From Marinobacter sp. DY40_1A1 (GTDB lineage Bacteria > Pseudomonadota > Gammaproteobacteria > Pseudomonadales > Oleiphilaceae): 64,000 nt of DNA. Shown one piece after another: positions 1 through 6,702 of this stretch. The position numbers and the translations under genes were made by a program. The number at the start of each line of letters is the position of its first letter. The stretch's first letter is position 1. The notes beneath the pieces were generated by a model. The model was not told the DNA's origin, ran no database searches, and saw only the letters and a list, made by a program, of their open reading frames with translations. Location of the stretch: the NCBI RefSeq assembly GCF_016597815.1, contig NZ_VCHA01000005.1, positions 186,001-250,000 of the forward strand. Direction: 5' to 3'.

Positions 1-164
1 TGCATTTGCTCTCGCTTGATCCGCTGCTCCATAAGCACTATCTGCAGCGTAAACTTTGCTTTCACTTTCTGTGAATCGGCTTCAGCACGATCACGACGTA
101 ACCTCTCGAGATGATTTTTGAGCTGAGTTAGCGTGCTCTGCTTTCTCTTACGCTTCTTTTTCAC
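1..164 (-). CDS. basic coiled-coil-like cassette protein, partial
   Basis: The frame opens with GTG at 164 behind a GAGGGA ribosome binding site and runs without a stop to the window edge, giving at least 54 residues. The N-terminus is very basic (MKKKRKRKQ) and is followed by a charged, heptad-like helix with QLKNHLERLRRDR. The C-terminal part is missing. It sits just past an attC site, so it should be the next cassette gene. No family is recognised; a small DNA- or RNA-binding protein is possible but only a guess from charge. Confidence 0.5.
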   Translation of the reverse strand, partial: MKKKRKRKQSTLTQLKNHLERLRRDRAEADSQKVKAKFTLQIVLMEQRIKREQM

Positions 165-177
165 ATTGTCCCTCTAT

Positions 178-266
178 TCCCTTAACGCCAATATTAAGCG
201 GCGCCCGACTAGGGCGTCCGGTGGACGGCCGCCAGGCCGGGAACGAACTTGAATGACTGGTTAAAA
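178..266 (-). other. attC recombination site 1
   Basis: Read on the minus strand it opens with TTTTAACCAG and closes with GGCGTTAAGGG. The interior is GC-rich with complementary arms (CCGGCCTGGCGGCCG region). It lies 3' of the secreted-protein gene ending at 274 and before the partial gene starting at 164, the position expected for an attC. Confidence 0.7.
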
Positions 267-273
267 CCTGACA

Positions 274-753
274 TCAGGAACCACCGGGTTTAGCCAACCG
301 CACCAAGACATTGCTATGTTGCGATCCAGATTCGTTCTCATGCCGCGAACCGAAAAGATTGACCCACTGGCCCTGAACTAGCAGCAACTCCCCAGCACCA
401 GCACTGTTCCCATTACTCGCAGTGTAATTGCCAGCATAGTTGAATTGAAATTGGTCGGGCGAGCCTGCGACTGGCTTGAGCTCATAACCTATGGACAACT
501 CATTTGAAGAAACAAAGCCTTTATCCTCGCTCGATACGCCAACCTTTAAAAGACGCGACTTCTTCAGAAAACTGGGCAAAACATCAGAAGGTGTATTGTT
601 AGCTTGGCACTCACAATACCGAACCTCCAGCACCAACGACTCACTCGCAAGATAATCTTCAGGAACGGGATTCCCGGCAAGGGCAAAGCCGGGGAGCAGG
701 AGTAGAAAGAGTAGACGAAACTGCCAAGCAAAATGTGGTGCTATCCGTTGCAT
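274..753 (-). CDS. secreted cassette protein of unknown function
   Basis: 159 residues. A clear Sec signal peptide occupies residues 1-26 (arginines near the start, then LLFLLLLPGFALA), with likely cleavage after ALA. The mature part is about 133 residues, hydrophilic and beta-rich in appearance, with two cysteines close together (YCECQ) that could form a disulfide or bind metal. The start is supported by AGGAGG four bases upstream of ATG. It is a single-gene cassette between attC sites 1 and 2. No family is recognised. The export signal points to a periplasmic or extracellular role. Confidence 0.75.
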   Translation of the reverse strand: MQRIAPHFAWQFRLLFLLLLPGFALAGNPVPEDYLASESLVLEVRYCECQANNTPSDVLPSFLKKSRLLKVGVSSEDKGFVSSNELSIGYELKPVAGSPDQFQFNYAGNYTASNGNSAGAGELLLVQGQWVNLFGSRHENESGSQHSNVLVRLAKPGGS

Positions 754-771
754 GTAACCTCCTGGTTTTTA

Positions 772-850
772 GTTTTAACGCCCGGCTCCCGCGCCGGTTT
801 GGAGCCGCAAAGCGGCGGAAAATCGGTCGCTGTGCAGCCGTTTGTTAAGC
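772..850 (-). other. attC recombination site 2
   Basis: On the minus strand it begins GCTTAACAAACGGCTG and ends GCCGGGCGTTAAAA, a near-textbook attC layout. Internal complementary arms CCGCCGCTTTGCGG can fold into a hairpin. The stop codon of the 327-residue gene lies within the first box. Confidence 0.85.
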
Positions 851-1828
851 ATTTGCGGCTGCTAGTTTGAAATCCTTGTCAATTGCCAGATCGGTGTTTA
901 GCCGAATGCGCTTACACATGTGATTTGGCACTTCATCGCTTAAAGGCTCTATAAGGAAAAGATTTTCTGCACACCAAGACTCCACTTCGAGATTTGTAGA
1001 CATTACACAGTGCGAGATTCCTAAGTCCTGTTCATCCCTTTTGACCGTGACCGTACCCATAACGGATAGTGTGCCGAACGTCTCATGGTGCTCAACTGGG
1101 TTTCCCTTCACGTCGACGAACTGCGCATTGTGTGATATCGAGCTTTTTTCAGCAGCGACTTCACATTGCGCTTTTTTATGGCTCCGAATATCAAACTCTG
1201 ACTGATGGAAAAGCAGAAGCGTGCACAGCGTTATCTTGTCCGATAGAGAAAGGATCACGTCGGTGTCAAATCGTAAGCGATTAGCTCCGAGGACGCCTAC
1301 CAACTCGTCGATCAGTTGATCTTGGGTAAAAGCAGCATTGCCACTGATGAAGCTCATTACGTACTGAATTGCTTCGAAAGTATTTTCCGATAGCTTACCG
1401 TCTTTATACTGAGCTATTTTCTCCTTTTTATCGATTTTAAAGCTGTTTTCTATTCTGCTTTTTAACCGAGATGCAGTTACGTTGAATTTTTCCTTTAGAA
1501 TTTCTTCTCCGCATTTTTCAACCTGAAATATCATCAAGCGTTTAATCCAAAGCGGAAACGGCCGTGATAAATCCAATGTCTTTTTGGATGAATTATATTC
1601 TAGGAAAAACCTCATACTAAGATACATGGTTTCAAGAGCCTGGTTTGCCAGCCCTCTGTCCCGACTATCATTGTGAGCTACGAAGTCGGCTATCTCTCTG
1701 AAGACCCTGTGATCAGAGGAATAAGCGCGCAGCTTCATGAAAAGGTTGTCAATATCGTTTTCATCAAAATTGCCAGCTTCGATCTTATCGACAATCTTTT
1801 GGGTTTTAATTTTTTCCGCTGGCTTCAC
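845..1828 (-). CDS. unrecognised 327-residue cassette protein
   Basis: Cytoplasmic by appearance: no signal peptide or membrane segment. It starts with GTG at 1828 behind AGGGTGG. The N-terminal two thirds is charged and helical, rich in K, E, D and F. Residues 200-327 contain a CTLLLFHQSEFDIRSHKK stretch and then alternating, probably beta-rich sequence. No nuclease, ATPase or toxin motif that I recognise is present. The base composition is more AT-rich than the core genes around it. Its TAA stop lies inside the attC, so the cassette is compact. It is long for a cassette gene. Function is unknown; I do not assign it. Confidence 0.75.
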   Translation of the reverse strand: MKPAEKIKTQKIVDKIEAGNFDENDIDNLFMKLRAYSSDHRVFREIADFVAHNDSRDRGLANQALETMYLSMRFFLEYNSSKKTLDLSRPFPLWIKRLMIFQVEKCGEEILKEKFNVTASRLKSRIENSFKIDKKEKIAQYKDGKLSENTFEAIQYVMSFISGNAAFTQDQLIDELVGVLGANRLRFDTDVILSLSDKITLCTLLLFHQSEFDIRSHKKAQCEVAAEKSSISHNAQFVDVKGNPVEHHETFGTLSVMGTVTVKRDEQDLGISHCVMSTNLEVESWCAENLFLIEPLSDEVPNHMCKRIRLNTDLAIDKDFKLAAANA

Positions 1829-1851
1829 AATGCCACCCTGATCTTGTTGAT

Positions 1852-1947
1852 GCTTAACGCCTTTATAAACGGCGCGCGTATCTTAGCGCGTCCAGTGTAG
1901 GCCACGTATTTTTGTGGTCGAAACGATGTTTTATAAACTTGTTATTT
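1852..1947 (-). other. attC recombination site 3
   Basis: The two ends form an imperfect dyad. On the + strand TAACGCCTTTATAAA (1855-1869) pairs with TTTATAAACTTGTTA (1930-1944), mismatched only at the three-base spacer, as is usual for attC arms. Internal CGCGCG/TAGCGCG arms lie near 1874-1890. It sits 3' of the small membrane-protein genes. Confidence 0.75.
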
Positions 1948-1997
1948 TTCGCATAAAAATATAGAAATTACAGAAAAAAATCCATGCACACAACATG

Positions 1998-2264
1998 CTA
2001 CCATCTAAAAATAAACTTAAATGGCAAATATATTAGACTTCCAATTATTAGAGTATATAGAGAAATAGCTAAAAAAACGCCAAATGGGGGAGCTAAGACG
2101 GCAATGTATATCCCCGGTATTAACATTAGATCGTACCACATTGCTTTACCGCCACCGTGTCCACCCGAGTGGAGTAAAATATAAAAGGATCCGCTAACTG
2201 ATACTAACAACCCAAACAAGTAACTAATAATTATTGTCGTAACCTTTACTACTTGTTTACTCAT
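1998..2264 (-). CDS. small integral membrane cassette protein
   Basis: 88 residues from ATG at 2264, supported by CAGGAGTG upstream. Three hydrophobic segments are visible, at about residues 7-30, 44-62 and 64-85, with a glycine/histidine loop (HSGGHGGGK) between the first two. The C-terminus is aromatic and basic (KFIFRW). The gene follows a 51-residue membrane protein whose stop codon overlaps this gene's ribosome binding site, so the two are probably translationally coupled within one cassette. No family is recognised. An inner-membrane location is inferred from the hydrophobicity. Confidence 0.65.
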   Translation of the reverse strand: MSKQVVKVTTIIISYLFGLLVSVSGSFYILLHSGGHGGGKAMWYDLMLIPGIYIAVLAPPFGVFLAISLYTLIIGSLIYLPFKFIFRW

Positions 2265-2271
2265 TCGTAAT

Positions 2272-2427
2272 TCACTCCTGAAATATAACGCTGAGTACGG
2301 CGGCAGCTCCACCCGCTGCAATTACGGTTTCACTCAAAGCTAAATCCAAAGATGTGATTTTTGCGGAAAACCACAAAACCATACCGCCGATTAAGGCATC
2401 CAGAACGACAACTACCAACTCATCCAT
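2272..2427 (-). CDS. 51-residue membrane peptide, first gene of a two-gene cassette
   Basis: ATG at 2427 is preceded by AAGGA about eight bases upstream. The product starts MDELVVVVLDALIGGMVLWF and ends AAAVLSVIFQE, with two hydrophobic stretches at about residues 4-20 and 33-49 separated by a short polar turn. Its TGA at 2272-2274 lies in the Shine-Dalgarno region of the downstream 88-residue membrane protein. The length, good ribosome binding site and coupling support a real gene, though it is short enough to be missed by automatic callers. Function is unknown. A two-component membrane pair, such as a small toxin or stress peptide and partner, is only one possibility. Confidence 0.55.
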   Translation of the reverse strand: MDELVVVVLDALIGGMVLWFSAKITSLDLALSETVIAAGGAAAVLSVIFQE

Positions 2428-2442
2428 GAGGTCTATCCTTAT

Positions 2443-2527
2443 CTTTTAACGCTTGCAGCATGCGCGCCTACGGAGTGGAGCCGAAGGCGCAATGTAGTGG
2501 GCGTCGCCGTGCCTGCACTGGTTAAGT
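2443..2527 (-). other. attC recombination site 4
   Basis: On the minus strand it opens CTTAACCAGTGCAGGC and closes GCATGCTGCAAGCGTTAAAA. The terminal arms TGCAGGC/GCATGCTGCA are partly complementary. The internal GGCGCGC and GCGCC stretches can pair. The stop of the DUF4160-type gene lies in the first box. Confidence 0.8.
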
Positions 2528-2944
2528 GCCTTTATATGGCCCGACTGTGCACTCCGTCGGCCTGGATTCATCCCATGCTTTGATCAAGAGCGGTTTCGCC
2601 TTTTTATGCCAGAACCGAATTTTTCGGTAGTCCTGGGATTCGATATTTCCCTCTAACTTCTCACACGACTCGATAGAGAAGCTGGCGTCCACATTGGGGG
2701 ACTTTACATGAAAATGCGGTGGTGGATGCTCATTCGAGTAGATCTCAATTTTCAGCCCGTTGACCCTTGCCACAAGTTTGCGAATTTCTATGAGAAACTC
2801 GTCTCCATCTTCTTCCCACACGGAACAGGGATTGTGGAGCAGCGCCTCTAGCCACTCAGCAAACTCATCCATGCCCTCAAGCTCGTCGGGATCAACGAGA
2901 TGGAATCGTCCGAATTTTCGGTGTTGCTCCTTCGTTGGCTTCAT
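2522..2944 (-). CDS. DUF4160-type cassette protein
   Basis: 140 residues from ATG at 2944 (TAGGG seven bases upstream). The C-terminal half, about residues 60-125, carries the DUF4160 pattern: GLKIEIYSNEHPPPHFHVK, then a beta segment and RKIRFWHKKAKPLLIKAWDE. The N-terminal 55 residues (FGRFHLVDPDELEGMDEFAEWLEALL) are acidic and not part of that domain. DUF4160 proteins are small, frequently found on mobile DNA and sometimes near toxin-antitoxin genes, but their biochemical role is not established. It is the cassette nearest the presumed attI end, so in a working integron it would be the best expressed and most recently inserted. Confidence 0.75.
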   Translation of the reverse strand: MKPTKEQHRKFGRFHLVDPDELEGMDEFAEWLEALLHNPCSVWEEDGDEFLIEIRKLVARVNGLKIEIYSNEHPPPHFHVKSPNVDASFSIESCEKLEGNIESQDYRKIRFWHKKAKPLLIKAWDESRPTECTVGPYKGT

Positions 2945-2953
2945 GGTTTGCCC

Positions 2954-2992
2954 TAGCACTTAACAGCGTATTAGACCGCATTCTTCGTTATT
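2954..2992 (-). other. possible attI-type core site at the array boundary
   Basis: On the minus strand ACGCTGTTAAGTGC contains a GTTRRRY core directly upstream of the first cassette gene. No matching TTAAC-type box is found at attC distance to the right, so it behaves like a simple (attI-type) site or a decayed attC. The next 170 bases hold no gene. Confidence 0.4.
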
Positions 2993-3128
2993 CAATATCG
3001 TGACTTCCACATTTCAGGCATCGCGATTACGTGCTTCCTAAGCAAGCTACTCACAAAACTAGCCTAAAACCAAACAATTACAACCGCGCTGCAATGAAAT
3101 TCCGTAATATCACCTCGCAATAACGAAG
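2983..3128. repeat. 10-bp inverted repeat between cassette array and nrdJ
   Basis: CTTCGTTATT at 2983-2992 is exactly complementary to AATAACGAAG at 3119-3128. A 9-bp direct repeat CGCGATTAC occurs at 3022-3030 and 3135-3143. No coding capacity is seen between 2966 and 3160. These may be scars of an inserted or deleted element. Confidence 0.45.
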
Positions 3129-3166
3129 CGGTCACGCGATTACAAGGCTGCGGTAGGTGAGGGCAC

Positions 3167-3196
3167 AAAAAAAGGCCCGAAGCGTTAACCCGGGCC
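3167..3196 (-). terminator. rho-independent terminator of nrdJab
   Basis: On the minus strand a GGCCCG / CGGGCC stem with an 11-base loop is followed by seven T residues, 28 bases after the nrdJb stop. Confidence 0.85.
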
Positions 3197-3224
3197 TTCC
3201 TGTTTCTCTCGCTATCGAGTTACC

Positions 3225-3920
3225 TCAACCGCACTTACTATCCCCGCAAGACAAACAAGTCGCGCAACCATCCATCACAATCACCGCCTTGGTGCTGCAC
3301 TTGCCGCACATGGTGGCATTGGGTGGGAAGTCGCCAGCCTTGTCATCGTTGGTTGCCTTGGCGTTATTGGCTTCAAACTCTGCACGCTTTTCGGCGAGGA
3401 TGCGCTTGGTGGTTTCGCTCATTTCCTCGCTTTCCATTAGGCCTACGGCCTTCAGGTGCTTCTCGATTACCGCACCAATTTCTGCCACCAGGGAGGGCAT
3501 GAATACGCCGCCCTTTTTGAAGTAGCCGCCGTTGGGGTCGTATACCGAGCGCAGTTCTTCAACCAGGAACGTCAGGTCGCCGCCTTTGCGGAATACCGCA
3601 GAGATTACGCGGGTGAGGGCGATTACCCACTGGAAGTGCTCCATGGATTTGGAGTTGATGAACACTTCGTACGGCTGACGGCTTTCGTGGTCTGTGTCTT
3701 CGTTCAATATGATGTCGTTAATGGTGATGTACATCGCGTGCTCGGCCACGGGCGGTTTGATCTTGTAGGTGGTGCCTACAAGAAACTCTGGCCGCTCGAT
3801 GTACTCGTTCATTTGTACCAGTGAGGTTTCTGGCTGTGCTGCCGGCTGTGGGCTGGCTGCATCTGTGTCGGCTTTCTTTACCCGGTAGCCGACGATTTTA
3901 TTGCTGATTTTAACTGTCAT
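3225..3920 (-). CDS. nrdJb: class II ribonucleotide reductase, small fragment NrdJb
   Basis: 231 residues. This is the C-terminal part of the split adenosylcobalamin-dependent ribonucleotide reductase, as in Pseudomonas NrdJab. It supplies the C-terminal cysteine-rich tail (CGKCSTKAVIVMDGCATCLSC...) that is expected to re-reduce the active site or bind zinc. I chose ATG at 3920 (MTVKISNK) behind AGGAC rather than the upstream TTG that overlaps the nrdJa stop. The gene follows nrdJa by 29 bases and both end at one terminator, so they form an operon. The two chains together make one oxygen-independent, B12-requiring enzyme that makes deoxyribonucleotides. Confidence 0.9.
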   Translation of the reverse strand: MTVKISNKIVGYRVKKADTDAASPQPAAQPETSLVQMNEYIERPEFLVGTTYKIKPPVAEHAMYITINDIILNEDTDHESRQPYEVFINSKSMEHFQWVIALTRVISAVFRKGGDLTFLVEELRSVYDPNGGYFKKGGVFMPSLVAEIGAVIEKHLKAVGLMESEEMSETTKRILAEKRAEFEANNAKATNDDKAGDFPPNATMCGKCSTKAVIVMDGCATCLSCGDSKCG

Positions 3921-3949
3921 GTCTCTATGTCCTGTGTCGGTGTTCCGGA

Positions 3950-6094
3950 TCAATACTTTCCGTAGGTGCCTTCTTTAAGCGCGTCAAACAGGTTGGCGGC
4001 GGTGTGCATTTCGCCGTCGTACTCTACCTGTTCGTTGCCTTTCAGCTCTACTTTGCTGCCGTCGTCGAGGGTGAACTCGTAGAGGGTGTTTTCAAGGTCT
4101 TTCTCTTTTACCAGTACGCCCTGGAAGGCTTCCGGGTTAAAGCGGAAGGTGGTGCAACCTTTCAGGCCCATGTCGTAGGCGTAGAGGTAAATGTTTTTGA
4201 ATTCCTGATATTCAAAGTCGGTCGGCACGTTCGCGGTTTTGGAGATCGACGAATCTACCCACTTCTGTGCGGCGGCCTGGATGTCTACGTGCTGTGCCGG
4301 GCTTACATCATCTGCCGTGGTGAAGTAGCTGGGCAGTTTTTTGTCTTCTTCGTCTGAGAAGGGCATGGCACCGGGGTTTACCAGGTGGCGGTAGGCCAGC
4401 AGCTCGAAGGAGAATACGTCGACTTTTTCTTTGGTCTTACGGCCTTCGCGGATTACGTTACGGGCGTAATGGTGCGAGAAGCTTGGCTCAATGCCGTTAC
4501 TGGCGTTGTTGGCCAGGGACAGGCTGATGGTGCCAGTAGGTGCAATGGAGGTGTGATGGGTAAAGCGGCCACCTTTCTCAGCCAGCTTTTCAACCAGCTC
4601 TGGCTCAACCTTGGCGATTTCCTGCATGTAGCGGCTGTACTTGGCGTGCAGTACGCGGCCTTTAAGCTTGTCGCTGATTTTGTGGCCATCTTTGGCCAGT
4701 TGCGGGTTTTTACCCATCATTTTCGGGGTAATTTCAAAGTCGTCGTCCATGATTGGCGCAGCGCCTTTCTCTTCGGCCAGTGCCAGCGACTGACGCCAGC
4801 CTTCTACGGCCATTTCACGCACAACGTCTTCTGTGAACTGTACGGATTCATCAGAGCCGTACGGCATGCGCAGCATGGCAAGGGTTGAGCCCAGGCCCAG
4901 AATGCCCATGCCGTGGCGGCGCTTGTAGGTGATTTCGTGGCGCTGTTCGGCCAATGGCAGGCCGTTGATTTCTACTACGTTGTCCAGCATGCGGGTGAAT
5001 ATGCCCACAACCTTGCGGTACTTTTCATAGTTGAAGCTGGCTTTATCAGTGAACGGGTAGTCCACAAATTTGGTCAGGTTCACAGAACCCAGCAGGCAAC
5101 TGCCGTAAGGGGGCAGGGGCTGCTCGCCACAGGGGTTGGTGGCGCGGATGTCTTCACAGAACCAGTTGTTGTTCATCTGGTTGACCTTGTCGATCAGGAT
5201 GAAGCCGGGCTCTGCGTAATCGTAGGTAGAGGTCATGATGGTGTCCCAGATGAACTGGGCTTTCAGGGTGCGGTAAATGCGGCACGCCACCTTGCCTTCA
5301 TCGTTAACCACATAGCCATCCAGTATCGGGAAGTCGCGGTATACGAACTGGCTTGGGTCGGTCAGGTCCAGGCCTTCTTCTGCTACTTCTTTCTCGGTTA
5401 CCGGGAATGAGAGGTGCCAGTCGCTGTCGTTGCGAACCGCTTCAATGAAGTCTTCAGTGATAAGCAGGGACAGGTTGAACTGGCGCAGGCGGCCATCTTC
5501 CCGCTTGGCCTGGATGAAATCGATTACGTCCGGGTGGTGAACGTCGAAGGTTGCCATTTGCGCGCCGCGACGGCCACCGGCAGAAGACACGGTGAAGCAC
5601 ATGCGGTCGAAGATATCCATGAACGACAGCGGGCCGGATGTAGTTGCACCGGCGCCGGCAACGTAAGCACCTTTCGGGCGCAGGGTAGAGAACTCATAAC
5701 CGATACCACAGCCTGCCTTGAGGGTGAGGCCTGCTTCGTGGTTTTTCTCCAGGATGTCGTTCATGGAATCCTGAACGGAGCCAGATACGGTGCAGTTGAT
5801 GGTGGAGGTTGCAGGCTTGTGTGCTTCGGCACCGGCGTTGGAGGTAATCCGGCCTGCAGGAATGGCACCGTTTTTAAGAGCCCAGGCAAAGTTTTTCATC
5901 TGCTCGGCGCGAACATTTTTGTTCTCTACCTGAGACAGGGCAACCGCAACGCGGTGATATGTGGCGTCGATGTCCTTGTCTACAGGTTCGCCGGTTTTGG
6001 TTTTAAGCTGGTACTTGCTGCTCCAGATGTCTAGCGACGTTTCCTGCATCGGAATCGTTGTAACCACTGCCTCTGCCTTAGCCTTAGCGTTCAT
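3950..6094 (-). CDS. nrdJa: class II ribonucleotide reductase, catalytic fragment NrdJa
   Basis: 714 residues. It carries the radical-enzyme barrel: a first redox cysteine near residue 101 (NCTVSGSV), the glycine-rich GCGIGYEFS segment near 128, and NPCGEQPLPPYGSCLLGSVN near 320 with the thiyl-radical cysteine and catalytic glutamate. It reduces ribonucleotides using adenosylcobalamin and so works with or without oxygen. The start is ATG at 6094 with GAGGG five bases upstream; a GTG six bases earlier is an alternative. Upstream lie candidate NrdR boxes. The cone domain typical of ATP-regulated class I enzymes is not obvious at the N-terminus. Confidence 0.93.
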   Translation of the reverse strand: MNAKAKAEAVVTTIPMQETSLDIWSSKYQLKTKTGEPVDKDIDATYHRVAVALSQVENKNVRAEQMKNFAWALKNGAIPAGRITSNAGAEAHKPATSTINCTVSGSVQDSMNDILEKNHEAGLTLKAGCGIGYEFSTLRPKGAYVAGAGATTSGPLSFMDIFDRMCFTVSSAGGRRGAQMATFDVHHPDVIDFIQAKREDGRLRQFNLSLLITEDFIEAVRNDSDWHLSFPVTEKEVAEEGLDLTDPSQFVYRDFPILDGYVVNDEGKVACRIYRTLKAQFIWDTIMTSTYDYAEPGFILIDKVNQMNNNWFCEDIRATNPCGEQPLPPYGSCLLGSVNLTKFVDYPFTDKASFNYEKYRKVVGIFTRMLDNVVEINGLPLAEQRHEITYKRRHGMGILGLGSTLAMLRMPYGSDESVQFTEDVVREMAVEGWRQSLALAEEKGAAPIMDDDFEITPKMMGKNPQLAKDGHKISDKLKGRVLHAKYSRYMQEIAKVEPELVEKLAEKGGRFTHHTSIAPTGTISLSLANNASNGIEPSFSHHYARNVIREGRKTKEKVDVFSFELLAYRHLVNPGAMPFSDEEDKKLPSYFTTADDVSPAQHVDIQAAAQKWVDSSISKTANVPTDFEYQEFKNIYLYAYDMGLKGCTTFRFNPEAFQGVLVKEKDLENTLYEFTLDDGSKVELKGNEQVEYDGEMHTAANLFDALKEGTYGKY

Positions 6095-6702
6095 TGCCAC
6101 CCTCGATCTTTAATAATGTCTGTTGTCTGTCGATGACACCCTTTCGGCGGTGCCATATCCCTGTAAAACCTTGCTAAACCTGCGCTTGTGCTCTTGATTT
6201 TTGCGCGGCATTTATGTTTTGCCGCTAAAACACTATATGTGGTGCTCGGGAGAGCCTGTAATAGTGCTCCGGTACCTGATAACTACACCCGGGAAGCGGC
6301 TGCTTTAGGGGCTTTGGCCGCTAGTACGCTTGCTTTTGCGCAGGTTTGGTGTGAAGTGGTTTGCCCTATATATGGGCTTGTTGTGGGGTGAGTATAACAG
6401 GATATAGTGGTTTGTGAATTTAAGTGGGGCTATTGAGATGTGACTTCTCGCAAAGAAAATCAATGGGAAATGGCTTGCAAGAAATAAAAGTTCAGTAAAT
6501 CCGTCGCTTGGGCTCTAAAAATCGAAATTACTACATGTTGTGATCAAAAAATGCTCTAGAGCGGTTGTTTTACTTAGTAAATACACACTGTTTGTGACTC
6601 CTGCACGTATTCAGATTGTATGTGTCGCTAAAGTAGTGATGTGGCGTCGAAAACCGTAGTGGCCCACAGGATGTGGTAACGACTATAAAAAGGAAAAGAA
6701 CA
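6095..6702. promoter_or_regulatory. 608-bp divergent control region with candidate NrdR boxes
   Basis: This gene-free stretch separates nrdJa (minus) from the DUF6160-like gene (plus). ACACTATATGTGGTGC at 6230-6245 matches the NrdR box (acaCwAtATaTwGtgt) at 13 of 16 positions. Weaker, box-like sequences occur at 6363-6378 (GCCCTATATATGGGCT) and 6397-6412 (ACAGGATATAGTGGTT). NrdR represses ribonucleotide reductase genes when dATP/ATP is high, usually from paired boxes. I saw no cobalamin riboswitch (no B12 box). The right half, from 6413 to 6702, shows nothing else I can name. Confidence 0.55.

Larger units (their letters stand above)
1..2965 (-). mobile_element. integron gene-cassette array without adjacent integrase
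   Basis: Small unrelated genes all read on the minus strand. Each is followed by an imperfect dyad that begins with a TTAAC-type box and ends with a GTTA-type core (178-266, 772-850, 1852-1947, 2443-2527). Two stop codons lie inside the first box of the following site, as is common in cassettes. The array is more AT-rich and less uniform in codon use than DNA to the right. With this polarity the attI/intI end should lie near 2960, but the next gene is nrdJb and no tyrosine recombinase is present there. It is therefore either a cluster of attC sites lacking an integrase or part of an array whose integrase was lost or lies outside the window. The left boundary is not seen. Confidence 0.8.

Noticed and set aside
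2966..3160. Remnant integron integrase gene
   Set aside because: All frames are short and show no tyrosine-recombinase residues; the stretch is too small for even a partial intI.
4004..6034. Long plus-strand frames opposite nrdJa
   Set aside because: They are shadow frames of a highly conserved gene, without ribosome binding sites or recognisable domains.
6095..6702. Cobalamin riboswitch ahead of the B12-dependent nrdJ genes
   Set aside because: No B12-box (GCCACTG-like) sequence or matching junction fold was found on the minus strand; NrdR-like boxes explain the conserved motifs better.
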